A stretch of 64,000 bases of DNA, from contig NZ_CP059733.1 in the NCBI RefSeq assembly GCF_000948985.2, forward strand, positions 2,480,001 through 2,544,000, read 5' to 3'. The notes under the pieces were generated by a model, which was given only the letters and a program-made list of their open reading frames with translations, ran no database searches and was not told the origin of the DNA. A program made the translations under genes and the position numbers. Positions 44,651 to 53,697 of the stretch are shown piece by piece. Positions within the stretch are counted from its first letter, which is position 1, and the number at the start of each line of letters is the position of its first letter. This DNA is from Thalassomonas viridans (GTDB lineage Bacteria; Pseudomonadota; Gammaproteobacteria; Enterobacterales; Alteromonadaceae).

Positions 44651-45034
44651 CGGCGGCCTGGGGAGACATTTCCCCTAAGTCCGGTATGTATCATTAAAAA
44701 TGGGCTAACTTTCCATACTAACAAGCATTTCCGGGCAGGCTTATCTTGGAGATAGTCTGCTATTTTGTTGTTTATCTTTATATTTCCGTCCTGATTCATT
44801 AATCTAGTCTATGTTTTGGCGCTTAGCGACGCCCAGAGCCAGATTTACAGGATGTTTATCAATTGTAATAAAGTTAGTATGATGCAGAATTTAATAGAAA
44901 GGCCGCTGATTATTCCCCTTGAATTTATTATTGTTTCACAATCCCAGGGCTAAGAGTTGTTGTGGTATGAAGTTTGTGTTGCCTGTGCGGTTATCAAGCA
45001 AAAGCTTGGCTGTTGGTTGTTAGTGAGACTGAAA
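44651..45034. other. Intergenic stretch without recognisable gene
   Basis: This 384-bp gap lies between the GST remnant and the solute-binding-like gene. I see no coding frame with family similarity, no tRNA and no strong hairpin. It presumably holds the promoter of the gene that starts at 45035. Confidence 0.5.
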
Positions 45035-45910
45035 ATGAGCAAAGTATTAATCTGGAGTTTGCTTTTACTCCTTTTTAGCAGCCGGATGTGCGCCGCAGGA
45101 GAAGTGCGCACTATTACCTATAGTTTTTCCGATGTCAGGTATCATTATTGCGCCGATGTTATCAGGCTGCTGCTGGAAAAATCCGAAGATAAATTTGGTC
45201 CGACCCGCCTGATCCGCCACCCCCATGCCGAAGTGCTTAATTCCTCCGATCCCAGGAAGTTGCAATTTATGGTCGACGGCCGGGTGGATGTTAACTGTGT
45301 CGGTTATAACCGGGAGCGGGCGCCGAAATTTAACTGGGTAGAGCCCGGCGTAACCATGGGCTTGCTTGGCTATCGTATTTTGCTGATACGGGAAGGCAGC
45401 CAGGCCAGGTTTAACGGTGTAGAAAAACTGGCGGATTTAAATCACGGGCTCTGGGGAGGTTTTGTCTCAACCTGGGCGGATATGCATGTGTTGGAGCACA
45501 ACAGGGTAAAGACGGTCAGCGCCAATAATTACCAGTCTTTGCTGGCGATGTTAAAAGCGGGACGGTTTGAATATATTTCACGGGGAGTCAATGAAATATG
45601 GGCGGAAATAGCGGCGGAAAATGAGACGGTACAGGAAGTTGCACTGACGGCCGAGGAGTCGCTGGCGCTTTTTTATCCCGCCGATCACTTTATCGCCACG
45701 GCAAAGCAGAATACCCGGCTGGCGGGGCAGCTAAAATACGGTATGGAAAAAGCCCTGGCGGACGGCTCGCTGAAGCAGTTGTTTTTAAATACCATGGAGA
45801 GCGTTTTGCAAAAAGCCCGGGTGAACGAACGTAAAGTTTTTTATCTTGCTTCACCTGAACCTATGCTGACCATTAAAACCGATTGGTGGATTAATAAAAC
45901 CAGTGATTAA
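45035..45910 (+). CDS. Periplasmic solute-binding-like protein (SBP_bac_3 type)
   Basis: From the ATG at 45035 the protein (291 residues) has a signal peptide (SKVLIWSLLLLLFSSRMCAAG) and a two-lobed substrate-binding fold (GEVRTITYSFSDVRYHYCADVIRLLLEKSE; VSTWADMHVLEHNRVKTV; MEKALADGSLKQLFLNTM). A longer frame from 44957 has no ribosome-binding site. No permease or ATPase gene is next to it, so it may be a stand-alone sensor. The paralogous 36440 gene has the same layout. Confidence 0.8.
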   Translation: MSKVLIWSLLLLLFSSRMCAAGEVRTITYSFSDVRYHYCADVIRLLLEKSEDKFGPTRLIRHPHAEVLNSSDPRKLQFMVDGRVDVNCVGYNRERAPKFNWVEPGVTMGLLGYRILLIREGSQARFNGVEKLADLNHGLWGGFVSTWADMHVLEHNRVKTVSANNYQSLLAMLKAGRFEYISRGVNEIWAEIAAENETVQEVALTAEESLALFYPADHFIATAKQNTRLAGQLKYGMEKALADGSLKQLFLNTMESVLQKARVNERKVFYLASPEPMLTIKTDWWINKTSD

Positions 45911-46020
45911 CTTCCCGGGGGATCCGGGACTGCGTTCACTTGCCTTAAGCGTGTTTTTTTGCTGTCCGATCACCGTAAAAAATAGCCGCAAGGTCTATTA
46001 TTAAAGGGGAGGTGGTCAAG

Positions 46021-46227
46021 ATGAAACCGGTAAAAATGGAAAAAGGCCATTACATTGCCAGCGGCAATATCCAGGCGATTGATGGCAGACATATGCTGGC
46101 ATTTGGTGATGAATTCGACATTATCCACATACATAAAAACGACAGGGTTGATGTGCTGCTGAACCAGGAAAGCCTCACCTTTGACAGTAAAAATCTATTC
46201 CGGGTTTCTATTCCCCTGAGCCATTAA
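46021..46227 (+). CDS. Small hypothetical protein
   Basis: The 68-residue protein (KPVKMEKGHYIASGNIQAID...) is soluble with several beta strands and no signal peptide. AGGGGAGG lies 8 nt before the ATG at 46021, which is better than the GTG at 46012. I do not recognise a family. It stands 110 bp after the solute-binding-like gene. Confidence 0.65.
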   Translation: MKPVKMEKGHYIASGNIQAIDGRHMLAFGDEFDIIHIHKNDRVDVLLNQESLTFDSKNLFRVSIPLSH

Positions 46228-46404
46228 CTATCGGGGGTAACCGGGCGGCTGAGAGTGAGGTTATAACCTTGCCTGGCCTATGCTAGTCTTTAAATTTATT
46301 TCGAATAACTCCGCTGTTTTTTCTGCAAAGTTTTTATCTGGGGCTACTCAGATGAAGCTTTTACGTTGTGATGTATGCTATGTATCCTGTCATTAAAATC
46401 TGTG

Positions 46405-46424
46405 ATCTGGCTTTTAAGCCAGAT
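46405..46424. terminator. Hairpin, possible weak terminator
   Basis: ATCTGGCTT (46405-46413) pairs perfectly with AAGCCAGAT (46416-46424). It lies 5 bp from the end of the minus-strand small gene that begins at 46629, but no clear T-run follows on either strand. Confidence 0.4.
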
Positions 46425-46429
46425 GGCAT

Positions 46430-46462
46430 AGAAGTCAAAGAGAAGTCAAAGAGAAGTCAAAG
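46430..46462. repeat. Three tandem 11-bp repeats
   Basis: The unit AGAAGTCAAAG is repeated three times without interruption (46430-46440, 46441-46451, 46452-46462). It overlaps the 3' end of the 46435-46629 gene. An 11-bp unit is not a multiple of 3, so gain or loss of a unit changes the reading frame and the C-terminus. Confidence 0.9.
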
Positions 46463-46629
46463 CCATAGCTGGTCAGCTCGTCAATACATTCCGGATTGCT
46501 GGCGACAGCGGCAAAAGTATCACAGAGAAAAGAGCACTTGCCGTTGAATTGCTCAAACTCATCCATAAGCTTGTAAATATCTTCGGCAAGCTGTTCTTCT
46601 ATTCCGTTTCCTGATTCGTTATTAGACAT
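46435..46629 (-). CDS. Small acidic hypothetical protein
   Basis: The 64-residue protein starts (M)SNNESGNGIEEQLAEDIY, is rich in Asp/Glu, and has two Cys (KCSFLC). GGAGG lies 7 nt before the ATG at 46629; the frame extends further upstream to 46644. The last residues (GFDFSLTSL) are encoded by the 11-bp tandem repeats. No known family seen. Confidence 0.6.
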   Translation of the reverse strand: MSNNESGNGIEEQLAEDIYKLMDEFEQFNGKCSFLCDTFAAVASNPECIDELTSYGFDFSLTSL

Positions 46630-46756
46630 GACGGCAACCTCCATTTACGGCAGCAGTGAACAAGGAGATGTGTTGTTGTGTGCGCCAAAGATGACAATGG
46701 TGGAGCGGGGTTAGGTTATTTAAGTTAGCAGGCCGCCTGGTATGGCTGAACACTTA

Positions 46757-47923
46757 TTAATCGCATGTTTTTAGTCTTGATAAGGCTTGCTGTAAATCGG
46801 CACAGAGATCACCTTTATCTTCCAGGCCGATATGTAGCCGGAGCATACGGCCTTCATCGGGCAGGGTTTTCTCAGATCTTAAGTGATGGGGAATGGCCGG
46901 CATCACCAGGCTTTCGAATCCTCCCCAGCTGGTGCCCAGGGAAAATAGCTTCAGGGAGTCGATAAACTTTTCAAAAGACGCCTCATCACAGGGTTGTAAT
47001 TCGATGGAAAAGGGGCCGGCAGCTCCCGAGAATTGCTGCTGCCATAAACTATGTCCGGGATCGGACGGCAAAGCGGGAAACAGTACGTTTTTGACTTGCG
47101 GCTGTGTCTGCAAGTATCTGGCGACATGCAGGGCGTTTTCCTGGTGGCGCTCCATTCTGACACTTAAGGTGCGCAGTCCCCGTAGCGTCAGCCAGCAGGC
47201 GTCGGGGGCGGCATGGGAGCCGTAGCGCTCGCACCAGCGACGGGTTTGTTCCAGATCTTGATAGCTGCCGGTGATCAAACCCAGCAGGGTATCCGAGTGG
47301 CCGTTGATATATTTTGTTGCCGCGTGAATCGAAATATTAATGCCTAAGCCGTGGGCATCGAAAAAATAGGGAGTGCCCCAGGTGGCGTCGCAGGCAAGGG
47401 GGATCTTGTGCTGCCGGGCGATTTCGGCCATCGCCCTGATATCCAGCATTTTCATGCTAAGGGAAGTGGGCACTTCCAGAAAAATCAGGCTGGTTTTTGG
47501 GGTGATTAAATCCGGCAATTGCTGCGGGCTGTCGAAATAATCAATGTCGACCTGTTGTTGTGTTAATTCATTGTCTGCCAAAGCTTTGCAGGGGCCGTAA
47601 ACCTCTTTTTGAATAAGCAGCTGTGCGCCGGGTTTGGCGTAGGCGCTCAATACGGCGGCGCAGGCGCTTAAGCCGCATGAGGTGGCGATACAGCTTTGGG
47701 TGTTGCAGATAGAGGCCATTGCCGTTTGTAATTCAAATGCGGTACTGGTGCCTGAACGTCCGTAACGCGGGGTTTCAAAGGTGACTCCCCGGTAGGAGGA
47801 TTTAAACGCCGCCAGCGACGGAAAAACCGTGGTAGAGGCGCGCAGCAAAGGCGGGTTGACCGCAAGTGCCTGTTCGGCGCTGCTGCGGCCCTGGTGGACA
47901 AGTTTACTGTTAATGTGAGTCAT
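46757..47923 (-). CDS. Cystathionine-type PLP-dependent Cys/Met metabolism enzyme
   Basis: The 388-residue enzyme has the trans-sulfuration fold: RYGRSGTSTAFELQTAMAS, CDATWGTPYFFDAHGLGINIS and the PLP lysine in HAATKYINGHSD. The overall pattern fits cystathionine beta-lyase or related C-S lyases; the specific reaction cannot be fixed by eye. The start is at MTHINSKLVHQGR. It is divergent from an AraC-family gene, which may regulate it. Confidence 0.9.
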   Translation of the reverse strand: MTHINSKLVHQGRSSAEQALAVNPPLLRASTTVFPSLAAFKSSYRGVTFETPRYGRSGTSTAFELQTAMASICNTQSCIATSCGLSACAAVLSAYAKPGAQLLIQKEVYGPCKALADNELTQQQVDIDYFDSPQQLPDLITPKTSLIFLEVPTSLSMKMLDIRAMAEIARQHKIPLACDATWGTPYFFDAHGLGINISIHAATKYINGHSDTLLGLITGSYQDLEQTRRWCERYGSHAAPDACWLTLRGLRTLSVRMERHQENALHVARYLQTQPQVKNVLFPALPSDPGHSLWQQQFSGAAGPFSIELQPCDEASFEKFIDSLKLFSLGTSWGGFESLVMPAIPHHLRSEKTLPDEGRMLRLHIGLEDKGDLCADLQQALSRLKTCD

Positions 47924-48032
47924 GCTGTATCCCTTGTGGCATTTGAAGCTGGCGATATCCTAACCTTGACCCTTAATCGATGTCATGCCATGCTTCGTCG
48001 AAATCTCGCCAAGTTTATATGTCTATATTGCT

Positions 48033-48863
48033 ATGCCCGCAAATATGCCTGCAAAAATTCCGCGCAGTACCAACCACCTGGACTTTCAGCACCTGCCGCA
48101 AACCTTGGCTGTGATGGTGAAAGATTTCCCGGACGGTTTTTATATTGCCGGGCATAAACACGAACGCCATCAGCTTTTGTATGCCACCAGCGGCATTATG
48201 CGTTTGTATACCGATAACGAGATCTGGATAGTGCCGAACGACAGGGCGGTTTATATTCCGGCCGGCACTGTGCATGCGGTGAAAATGTACGGCGATGTTA
48301 CTATGCACACTTTATATATTGATGCCTCGGCCAGGGAAAGTGAGCCGGAAAGTTTGCGGGTGATTTTGGTGAGCGACCTGATGCGCGAGCTTATCAAAGC
48401 ACTGGGACGGGAAGCGGTTGTTTACCGGCCCGGCAGCAGGGGAGATAAAATCGCCGGTTTGATCGCCTCGGAACTTGAGCTGGCGAAAAACGAAGCCTTT
48501 AATATTCCCTTACCGGCAGACGCCAGGCTGCAAACCTTGTGCAGCCATTTGCTCGCCAATCCGTCCGACCGCAGCACTTTGGATGACTGGAGCGGGCGTT
48601 GCGGCGCTTCGCCGCGTACTCTAAGCCGGTTATTCGAGCAGGAGCTTGGCATGAGTTTCAGGCGCTGGCGGCAAATTATCAGGTTTCACCATGCGATAGA
48701 ATCTCTGGCTCAGGGTAAGCCGATAAAGCAGGTGGCCGCAGAATGCGGTTACCTGAGTCCGAGTGCATTTTCCGCCGCTTTTCAGTCTGTGATAGGACAT
48801 GCGCCTTCGGTGATAACCGGCAAAGATGTGTTACCTGTGCCGAAAGGGCAATATGCCCCTTAG
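48033..48863 (+). CDS. AraC-family transcriptional regulator with cupin domain
   Basis: The protein has an N-terminal cupin (DGFYIAGHKHERHQLLYATSGIMRLY; YIPAGTVHAVKMYGDV) and a C-terminal pair of AraC helix-turn-helix motifs (TLSRLFEQELGMSFRRWRQIIRFHHAIE, VAAECGYLSPSAFSAAFQSVIGHAPS). The frame opens at 47985, but the start at 48033 (MPANMPAKIPRS) is more credible; ATG 48045 is an alternative. Divergent from the cystathionine-type enzyme, so the two probably form a regulator-target pair. Confidence 0.88.
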   Translation: MPANMPAKIPRSTNHLDFQHLPQTLAVMVKDFPDGFYIAGHKHERHQLLYATSGIMRLYTDNEIWIVPNDRAVYIPAGTVHAVKMYGDVTMHTLYIDASARESEPESLRVILVSDLMRELIKALGREAVVYRPGSRGDKIAGLIASELELAKNEAFNIPLPADARLQTLCSHLLANPSDRSTLDDWSGRCGASPRTLSRLFEQELGMSFRRWRQIIRFHHAIESLAQGKPIKQVAAECGYLSPSAFSAAFQSVIGHAPSVITGKDVLPVPKGQYAP

Positions 48864-48995
48864 GCTTTTTTGAATAGCCGTATATTCTCCCGGTTATTTT
48901 TCCGTAGCAGCTGCCGCCGATTTTCACAGGCGGCAAGAAAAACCAAGATTAAAGTTGATCATTTTATGTTCGTCATATAATCTCAATTTGCCTGG

Positions 48996-49009
48996 TGTAA
49001 GCGCTTTCA
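48996..49009. promoter_or_regulatory. LacI/CcpA-type operator-like sequence (TGTAAGCGCTTTCA)
   Basis: TGTAAGCGCTTTCA fits the LacI-family operator consensus TGWAANCGNTNWCA fully, with its CG centre. It lies 124 bp before the PEP-CTERM gene at 49133 and upstream of the GH16 gene. LacI-type regulators often control glucan and other sugar genes in Alteromonadales. No lacI gene is in the window, so it must act in trans. Confidence 0.6.
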
Positions 49010-49132
49010 TTTTGTGGGTGGTTGCCGTTATTTACTATTTGTAGGGGAGGTGGCATAAGTGAAAGTTAAGTAAAAACAGGCATATAAAATTATAACAACA
49101 GACAAAACAACCAAAATTCTGATATTGGAGAA

Positions 49133-49828
49133 GTGATGATAAAAATAATGAAATACCTGATCCCGATAACCGCTTTTTTACTGCTGCCGCAGATACAGGC
49201 GGCCATGATAACCAATGGCAATTTTGCCGATTCCTGCAGTTTCGACGGCTGGCATCAGGATACTGATGGTGTCGGCGAGCTGCCGGGAAGTGACTTTACC
49301 GTTAGCGGCACAGCCGGGGATTGTGCCGGAGCTATTCATGCCGACTATCAAGACACCCAGGTGTTTTTTGCCAACACCCTGTTTCAGGAGCTGGATTTAA
49401 CCGGCGCCGATAACAGTCGCTTTTTATTAACCCTGGACTTTAGCGTCGACAGTGAACTTACCAGTGCAGACCCAAGCTTTATCGCCGACTATTTTGCCGT
49501 GGGCCTGAATGACGGCTCCGGCTCCTATTTCAATGAAACCGGCTCACCCGGCTATTTAGCTGCACCTGCGGATATCGACGGTTTTTCGGCTTTTAACCTC
49601 AGCTTCGAACTGAGCAGCGCTTTTGCCGGTCAAAGCGGCTGGTTTCTGGATTTCCAGCTGGGGATAGGCGCGGATATCAATGGCGACAGCGATGCCGGCG
49701 GTTCAACCTTAGCCATCAACAGGGTATCACTTACGGAAATTGCTGCCGAAGTACCCGAGCCAGGCGCTTTGCTGCTGTTTATGCTGGCCGTGGCGGGGTT
49801 ATCCGGCTTCAGGCGGGTTGCCAGCTAA
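49133..49828 (+). CDS. PEP-CTERM sorting domain-containing exported protein
   Basis: The 231-residue protein has a signal peptide (MKYLIPITAFLLLPQIQAA) and a jelly-roll-like body (ITNGNFADSCSFDGWHQD..., a typical choice-of-anchor or CBM-like module). It ends in VPEPGALLLFMLAVAGLSGFRR, a canonical PEP-CTERM signal (VPEP, hydrophobic run, Arg-rich end) recognised by exosortase/archaeosortase-type enzymes. It lies 75 bp before the GH16 gene and probably shares its transcript. Confidence 0.9.
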   Translation: MMIKIMKYLIPITAFLLLPQIQAAMITNGNFADSCSFDGWHQDTDGVGELPGSDFTVSGTAGDCAGAIHADYQDTQVFFANTLFQELDLTGADNSRFLLTLDFSVDSELTSADPSFIADYFAVGLNDGSGSYFNETGSPGYLAAPADIDGFSAFNLSFELSSAFAGQSGWFLDFQLGIGADINGDSDAGGSTLAINRVSLTEIAAEVPEPGALLLFMLAVAGLSGFRRVAS

Positions 49829-49903
49829 GCCTTTAACAGTCTGAAAAGTAAAGCATTCAATACAATAAAACAAAAATAAAACAAAAAGAAACAACGATAA
49901 AGG

Positions 49904-52789
49904 ATGATTATGAAACTTTCAAAAATGGCCCGGGGCATAGTGTGCGGTATTACGTTATTAACGGCCAACAATGCGCTGGCCGATTGGGCTGCTTTGCCGG
50001 CAGCCGGCATCGGCATAGTGAAATCTCAACCGGCTTTTGACCGGGTTAACCGGGTATACAGTGTCCAGCTTGATATTACCAACCATTCGGCGGCAGCCAT
50101 TAGCGGTCCGCTGAGGGTATTGATTGATAATGCCAGTATTGCGGTAGTCAACCAAAGCGGTGATACCCATGACGGGGTGCCATATGTTGAGCTGGCAAAT
50201 ACCCGGCTGGCGGTAAATGAAACCGTTACCCTGATGGTTAACTTTGCCCTTGAAAGGAAAGCGCTGACTTTTGATGCCTCCCTGCAGGCGGACAGCGACG
50301 CCTCGTCCGGCTGGACCCTGGTATGGAGTGACGAGTTTGACGGCGACAGTTTAGATCTCAGCAAATGGGAGCATGAAGTTAATTGCTGGGGCGGCGGCAA
50401 CGGTGAACAGCAATGTTATACCGACCGCGCCGAGAATACGGTTGTCAGTGACGGCAAGCTTAATGTTATTGCCCGCAGGGAAGACTTTACCGGCCCGGAT
50501 AATGTTGACGGCAACCTCAACAGTGTCACTACCTTGCCGTATACCTCTGCCAGATTGCGCACCATGAACAAGGGGGACTGGAAATATGGCCGCTTTGAAG
50601 TAAAGGCGAAACTGCCATACGGGCAAGGCAGCTGGACCGGGATCTGGATGCTGCCTACCGACTGGGTTTACGGCGGCTGGGCGGCTTCCGGTGAAATCGA
50701 TATTGTCGAAGCGGTGAACCTGAAAACCCAGTCGGATGAAGCCGGTGCTGTGGAAGGGGAACTGGAAGCCAGGGTACACGGCACTTTACATTACGGTAAA
50801 GCCTGGCCGGAAAATGTTTATTCGGGGGCCGAGTATAAACTGCCCGGCGGCGCAAATCCCGCCGATGATTATCATGTGTATGCCGTGGAGTGGCAACAAG
50901 GAGAGATCCGCTGGTATGTTGACGGCGTGCATTATGCCACCCAGAGGGAAAGCGGCTGGTACAGCCAATATGTAGATAGCGACGGTGATTTGATCAATGC
51001 TCCCGGCAGCGCCCCGTATGATCAGGCTTTTCATATGCTGTTAAACCTTGCCGTCGGCGGTGCCTGGGCGGGTAATGTTAATGATACCGGCATTGACGAG
51101 TCTGTTTTTCCGCAAACCCTGGCAATAGATTATGTGCGGGTTTACGAGTGCTCCGTCAGTCCCGAAACCGGGGCCGGTTGCGGGACCATTTCGCAAGATG
51201 CTGAGCTGGTGGAAGGGCATCAGCCGCCGGAGATCCCCGACCCGATAGACAATTTTGGCCAGGGAGCGGTATTCGACCTTTATATCGACAATTTGTATAA
51301 GGGTCTGGCGTATAACAGCTATAACCCGGACGGCGCCATCAGCTACCAGGAAGTGGCTGTCGATGGCCGGGGCACTGTGCTGGAGATAAGTAAAACCGGC
51401 GCAACCGGCAACCTGTATTTCGAATACAGTCCCCGTGTTGATCTTGGCCTGTGGCAGGAATACGGCGAACTGGTGTTTGATTTAAACGTTAGCAGCCGGG
51501 AAGAAAGCAGCGAACTGCTGGTGAAGCTCGACAGCGGCTGGCCTGCGGTCAGCGATTATGCCGTGCCTTTGCCTGAGTTAAGTATGTGGCAGCAAGTGCG
51601 TATTCCCGTTGCCGATCTGCTGGCAGGGGGCAACCGCTTTTCACCGGGCAATTTTGCCGATATCAGGGATATTATTAATCCTTTTGTGATCGAGCCTACC
51701 GGGGTCATGAATTTGCAGCTGGATAATGTGCGTTTCGAATATAGCCTGGCCAATGCCGATACTGCGGTGATTTTTGATGATAACCTGCATGCGCCTTTTG
51801 AGTACCTGCACTATGTGGCAAACGGCTCGGTGGATATGGAAATAGTCGCTGCGGCAGAAACCGGGCATGGCGATGTTGCCCAGATGAGTTTTAATACCAA
51901 TGAAGCCGTGGTGTATTTCCAGGGCAAGCAGGATAAAAGCGGCACGCCCTTGCAGCTGGATGTCAGCGAATTCTCTGTTTTGGAATTCGATCTCAAGGTA
52001 GTCAGCGATCCGAGGGAAAACCGTGATTTTATGGTGAAGATGGATTGCGGCAACCCTTGCGGTTCGGGGGATTACCCGATTGCCGCGCCGGAAATCGGTG
52101 TCTGGACTTCCTACCAGATTGCCATTGCCGATCTGGTCAATCATGCCGGTTCGTCGTTGGATGTGACCAAAGTCGATACCCCCCTGGTGATTTTCCCGGC
52201 CTGGGGTAACCAGCAGGGGGTGGTGATGCAGGTGGATAATGTCCGCCTGGTTAAAGATGGCGATGTGGCTTTGCCGCCGGTGCCGCCGTCGCCTGTTGTT
52301 GTCAGTCAGGAGTTGGCCTTGTATCAGGAGCAGGTGGCGCAGCACTGGTCCCTGTGGGATTGCTGTGCCAATGCTGCGGTCAGTGAAATGGTCGACGGCA
52401 CCCGGGGCAATGTCATCAATGTTGACTTCTTCGGGCCGTCGGGCACGGTTTCCGGGTTAATCGCCGAAGTTGAGCATGACCTGACCGGCATAACGGGAGG
52501 TACGCTGGAATTCGACTTGAAACTGGTTACTCCCGCCAACGATGCCAGTGCCTTGATGCTGCTTAAGGTTGAAGGAAAAAACGGCTCGGCGGCGCAGCTG
52601 GCTCTGGCGGCAAGCGTTGAAGGCCAGGCCCCGGCTGTGGGGGCCTGGCAACATTACACCTTTAACTTAGCCGACCTGGCCGCACTTGGCTTAGAGTTGA
52701 GCGAGATGGATAAGGTGCTGATCTTCCCCGAATGGGGTAAGGCCCAGGGAGCGGTTTATCAGCTGGATAATGTGAAACTGCTGCCGTAA
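49904..52789 (+). CDS. Secreted GH16 endo-beta-glucanase with C-terminal carbohydrate-binding-like modules
   Basis: The 961-residue protein has a signal peptide, an Ig-like N-terminal domain (about residues 25-130), a GH16 catalytic domain (about 135-420) with FEVKAKLPYGQGSWTGIWMLP and the catalytic motif EIDIVEAVN at about residues 264-272. The remaining 500 residues hold three beta-sandwich modules of about 150 residues each with VQLDN-type endings (LQLDNVRFE, MQVDNVRLV, YQLDNVKLL), resembling ExoP/galactose-binding-like modules. GH16 enzymes of this kind act on laminarin or related beta-glucans; the exact substrate is unclear. Confidence 0.9.
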   Translation: MIMKLSKMARGIVCGITLLTANNALADWAALPAAGIGIVKSQPAFDRVNRVYSVQLDITNHSAAAISGPLRVLIDNASIAVVNQSGDTHDGVPYVELANTRLAVNETVTLMVNFALERKALTFDASLQADSDASSGWTLVWSDEFDGDSLDLSKWEHEVNCWGGGNGEQQCYTDRAENTVVSDGKLNVIARREDFTGPDNVDGNLNSVTTLPYTSARLRTMNKGDWKYGRFEVKAKLPYGQGSWTGIWMLPTDWVYGGWAASGEIDIVEAVNLKTQSDEAGAVEGELEARVHGTLHYGKAWPENVYSGAEYKLPGGANPADDYHVYAVEWQQGEIRWYVDGVHYATQRESGWYSQYVDSDGDLINAPGSAPYDQAFHMLLNLAVGGAWAGNVNDTGIDESVFPQTLAIDYVRVYECSVSPETGAGCGTISQDAELVEGHQPPEIPDPIDNFGQGAVFDLYIDNLYKGLAYNSYNPDGAISYQEVAVDGRGTVLEISKTGATGNLYFEYSPRVDLGLWQEYGELVFDLNVSSREESSELLVKLDSGWPAVSDYAVPLPELSMWQQVRIPVADLLAGGNRFSPGNFADIRDIINPFVIEPTGVMNLQLDNVRFEYSLANADTAVIFDDNLHAPFEYLHYVANGSVDMEIVAAAETGHGDVAQMSFNTNEAVVYFQGKQDKSGTPLQLDVSEFSVLEFDLKVVSDPRENRDFMVKMDCGNPCGSGDYPIAAPEIGVWTSYQIAIADLVNHAGSSLDVTKVDTPLVIFPAWGNQQGVVMQVDNVRLVKDGDVALPPVPPSPVVVSQELALYQEQVAQHWSLWDCCANAAVSEMVDGTRGNVINVDFFGPSGTVSGLIAEVEHDLTGITGGTLEFDLKLVTPANDASALMLLKVEGKNGSAAQLALAASVEGQAPAVGAWQHYTFNLADLAALGLELSEMDKVLIFPEWGKAQGAVYQLDNVKLLP

Positions 52790-52816
52790 TTCTTCTTTTT
52801 GAAGGATAGGGGGTGG

Positions 52817-52854
52817 AAAAACAGGGGAGCTGTCAGCGCAGTTTCCCTGTTTTT
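52817..52854. terminator. Bidirectional terminator between GH16 and tetR genes
   Basis: AAAAACAGGGGAGCTG (52817-52832) pairs with CAGTTTCCCTGTTTTT (52839-52854) with two wobble positions. It has T-runs on both strands, so it can serve the GH16 gene and the convergent tetR gene. Confidence 0.82.
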
Positions 52855-52904
52855 GTCTATGCTGTTATTTAAAGCGGCTGTACCTTTAAAGCACTGTTTT
52901 TAAG

Positions 52905-52952
52905 GAGCTGTACCTTCAAAGAGCTATGCCTTCAAAGACCTATGCCATTAAG
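52905..52952. repeat. Degenerate 16-bp tandem repeats at the tetR 3' end
   Basis: GAGCTGTACCTTCAAA, GAGCTATGCCTTCAAA and GACCTATGCCATTAAG lie in tandem (52905-52952); a fourth similar copy begins near 52874. They cover the tetR stop at 52932 and encode its last residues. Confidence 0.6.
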
Positions 52953-53531
52953 AGTATTGTCAATAACCGGCTGCAAGTCAGCCTGGTCACAATTGCTTCT
53001 GGCCATGGCCGCGGTGCCGCTAAGCAAGGTTGCCAGGGTAAGGGCATTGCTTTTGGCGTTTTTATTCAGGCCTGATGAAATGGCTTCTTTATCCTGCTTA
53101 AATAAGTCTTCCAATAAGCCCGGGAAAAACCCCGCGGCCTCTGAAATTAACTCCCGGGCTGCTTCCGGCATATCGCCGCCGGCGGCTTCTGTCATACATA
53201 AGGTCACATAGCAGCCTTTAGGGTTCGAGCTTTCAAACTGGGCGTTGATCACTGAGCTCAGGAACGCTTTTAACCGGGTCCTTAAGTCCGTATCCGGCAA
53301 AGACAAACAGGTCAGGTGGCTTTTGGCATAGTGCTCTACGTAGTATTCGGTAGCCTGCAGAAACAATTTTTCTTTATTGCCAAAGGTGCTGTACATGCTG
53401 GGCTTATTGATGCCCATGCTTGAGGTGAGATCTGAAAGCGAAGCGCCCAGATAACCTTTTTGCCAAAAAACTCGCATTGCCGCCTCTAAAGCCAGCTGCT
53501 TGTCAAATTCAAGCTTTCTGCCGCCTGCCAT
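52932..53531 (-). CDS. TetR-family transcriptional regulator
   Basis: The 199-residue protein has a TetR helix-turn-helix (AAMRVFWQKGYLGASLSDLTSSMGINKPSMYSTFGNKEKLF) and a helical ligand domain of the YcdC/AcrR-like type. Upstream are two TACC-N4-GGTA-type sites (53575-53586, 53603-53614). The same sites stand upstream of the SDR gene (54406, 54433). It is the likely repressor of itself and of the SDR gene. Confidence 0.92.
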   Translation of the reverse strand: MAGGRKLEFDKQLALEAAMRVFWQKGYLGASLSDLTSSMGINKPSMYSTFGNKEKLFLQATEYYVEHYAKSHLTCLSLPDTDLRTRLKAFLSSVINAQFESSNPKGCYVTLCMTEAAGGDMPEAARELISEAAGFFPGLLEDLFKQDKEAISSGLNKNAKSNALTLATLLSGTAAMARSNCDQADLQPVIDNTLNGIGL

Positions 53532-53540
53532 ATATACCCT

Positions 53541-53697
53541 TTAATCGTTTCTGAAATTAGCGTTAACGGTATTGTACCGGTAGGTATGATTTGTTTCAAT
53601 CTTGCCTGGCGGTACAAAATGTTTGGCAGTGTCAAAGGTAGAACAGCGGTTATTAAGGTGCTTTATTCAAAGATGCTTTCAAGTAAAAGTTTTAGAA
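53541..53697. repeat. Direct repeat A: tetR promoter region (copy of 54371-54530)
   Basis: The region upstream of tetR and the region upstream of the SDR gene (54371-54530) align over about 155 bp at roughly 75% identity. Shared stretches include TATTGTACCG..AGGTAT, the second operator arm CTTNCC..GGTACA and AAGTAAAAGTTTT. Confidence 0.85.
53575..53614. promoter_or_regulatory. TetR operator pair in the tetR promoter
   Basis: TACC-GGTA-GGTA at 53575-53586 and TGCC-TGGC-GGTA at 53603-53614, 28 bp apart. The matching pair upstream of the SDR gene is better conserved. Confidence 0.6.

Noticed and set aside
46430..46462. Tandem repeats as a CRISPR array
   Set aside because: Units are contiguous 11-bp repeats without spacers, and no cas genes are present.
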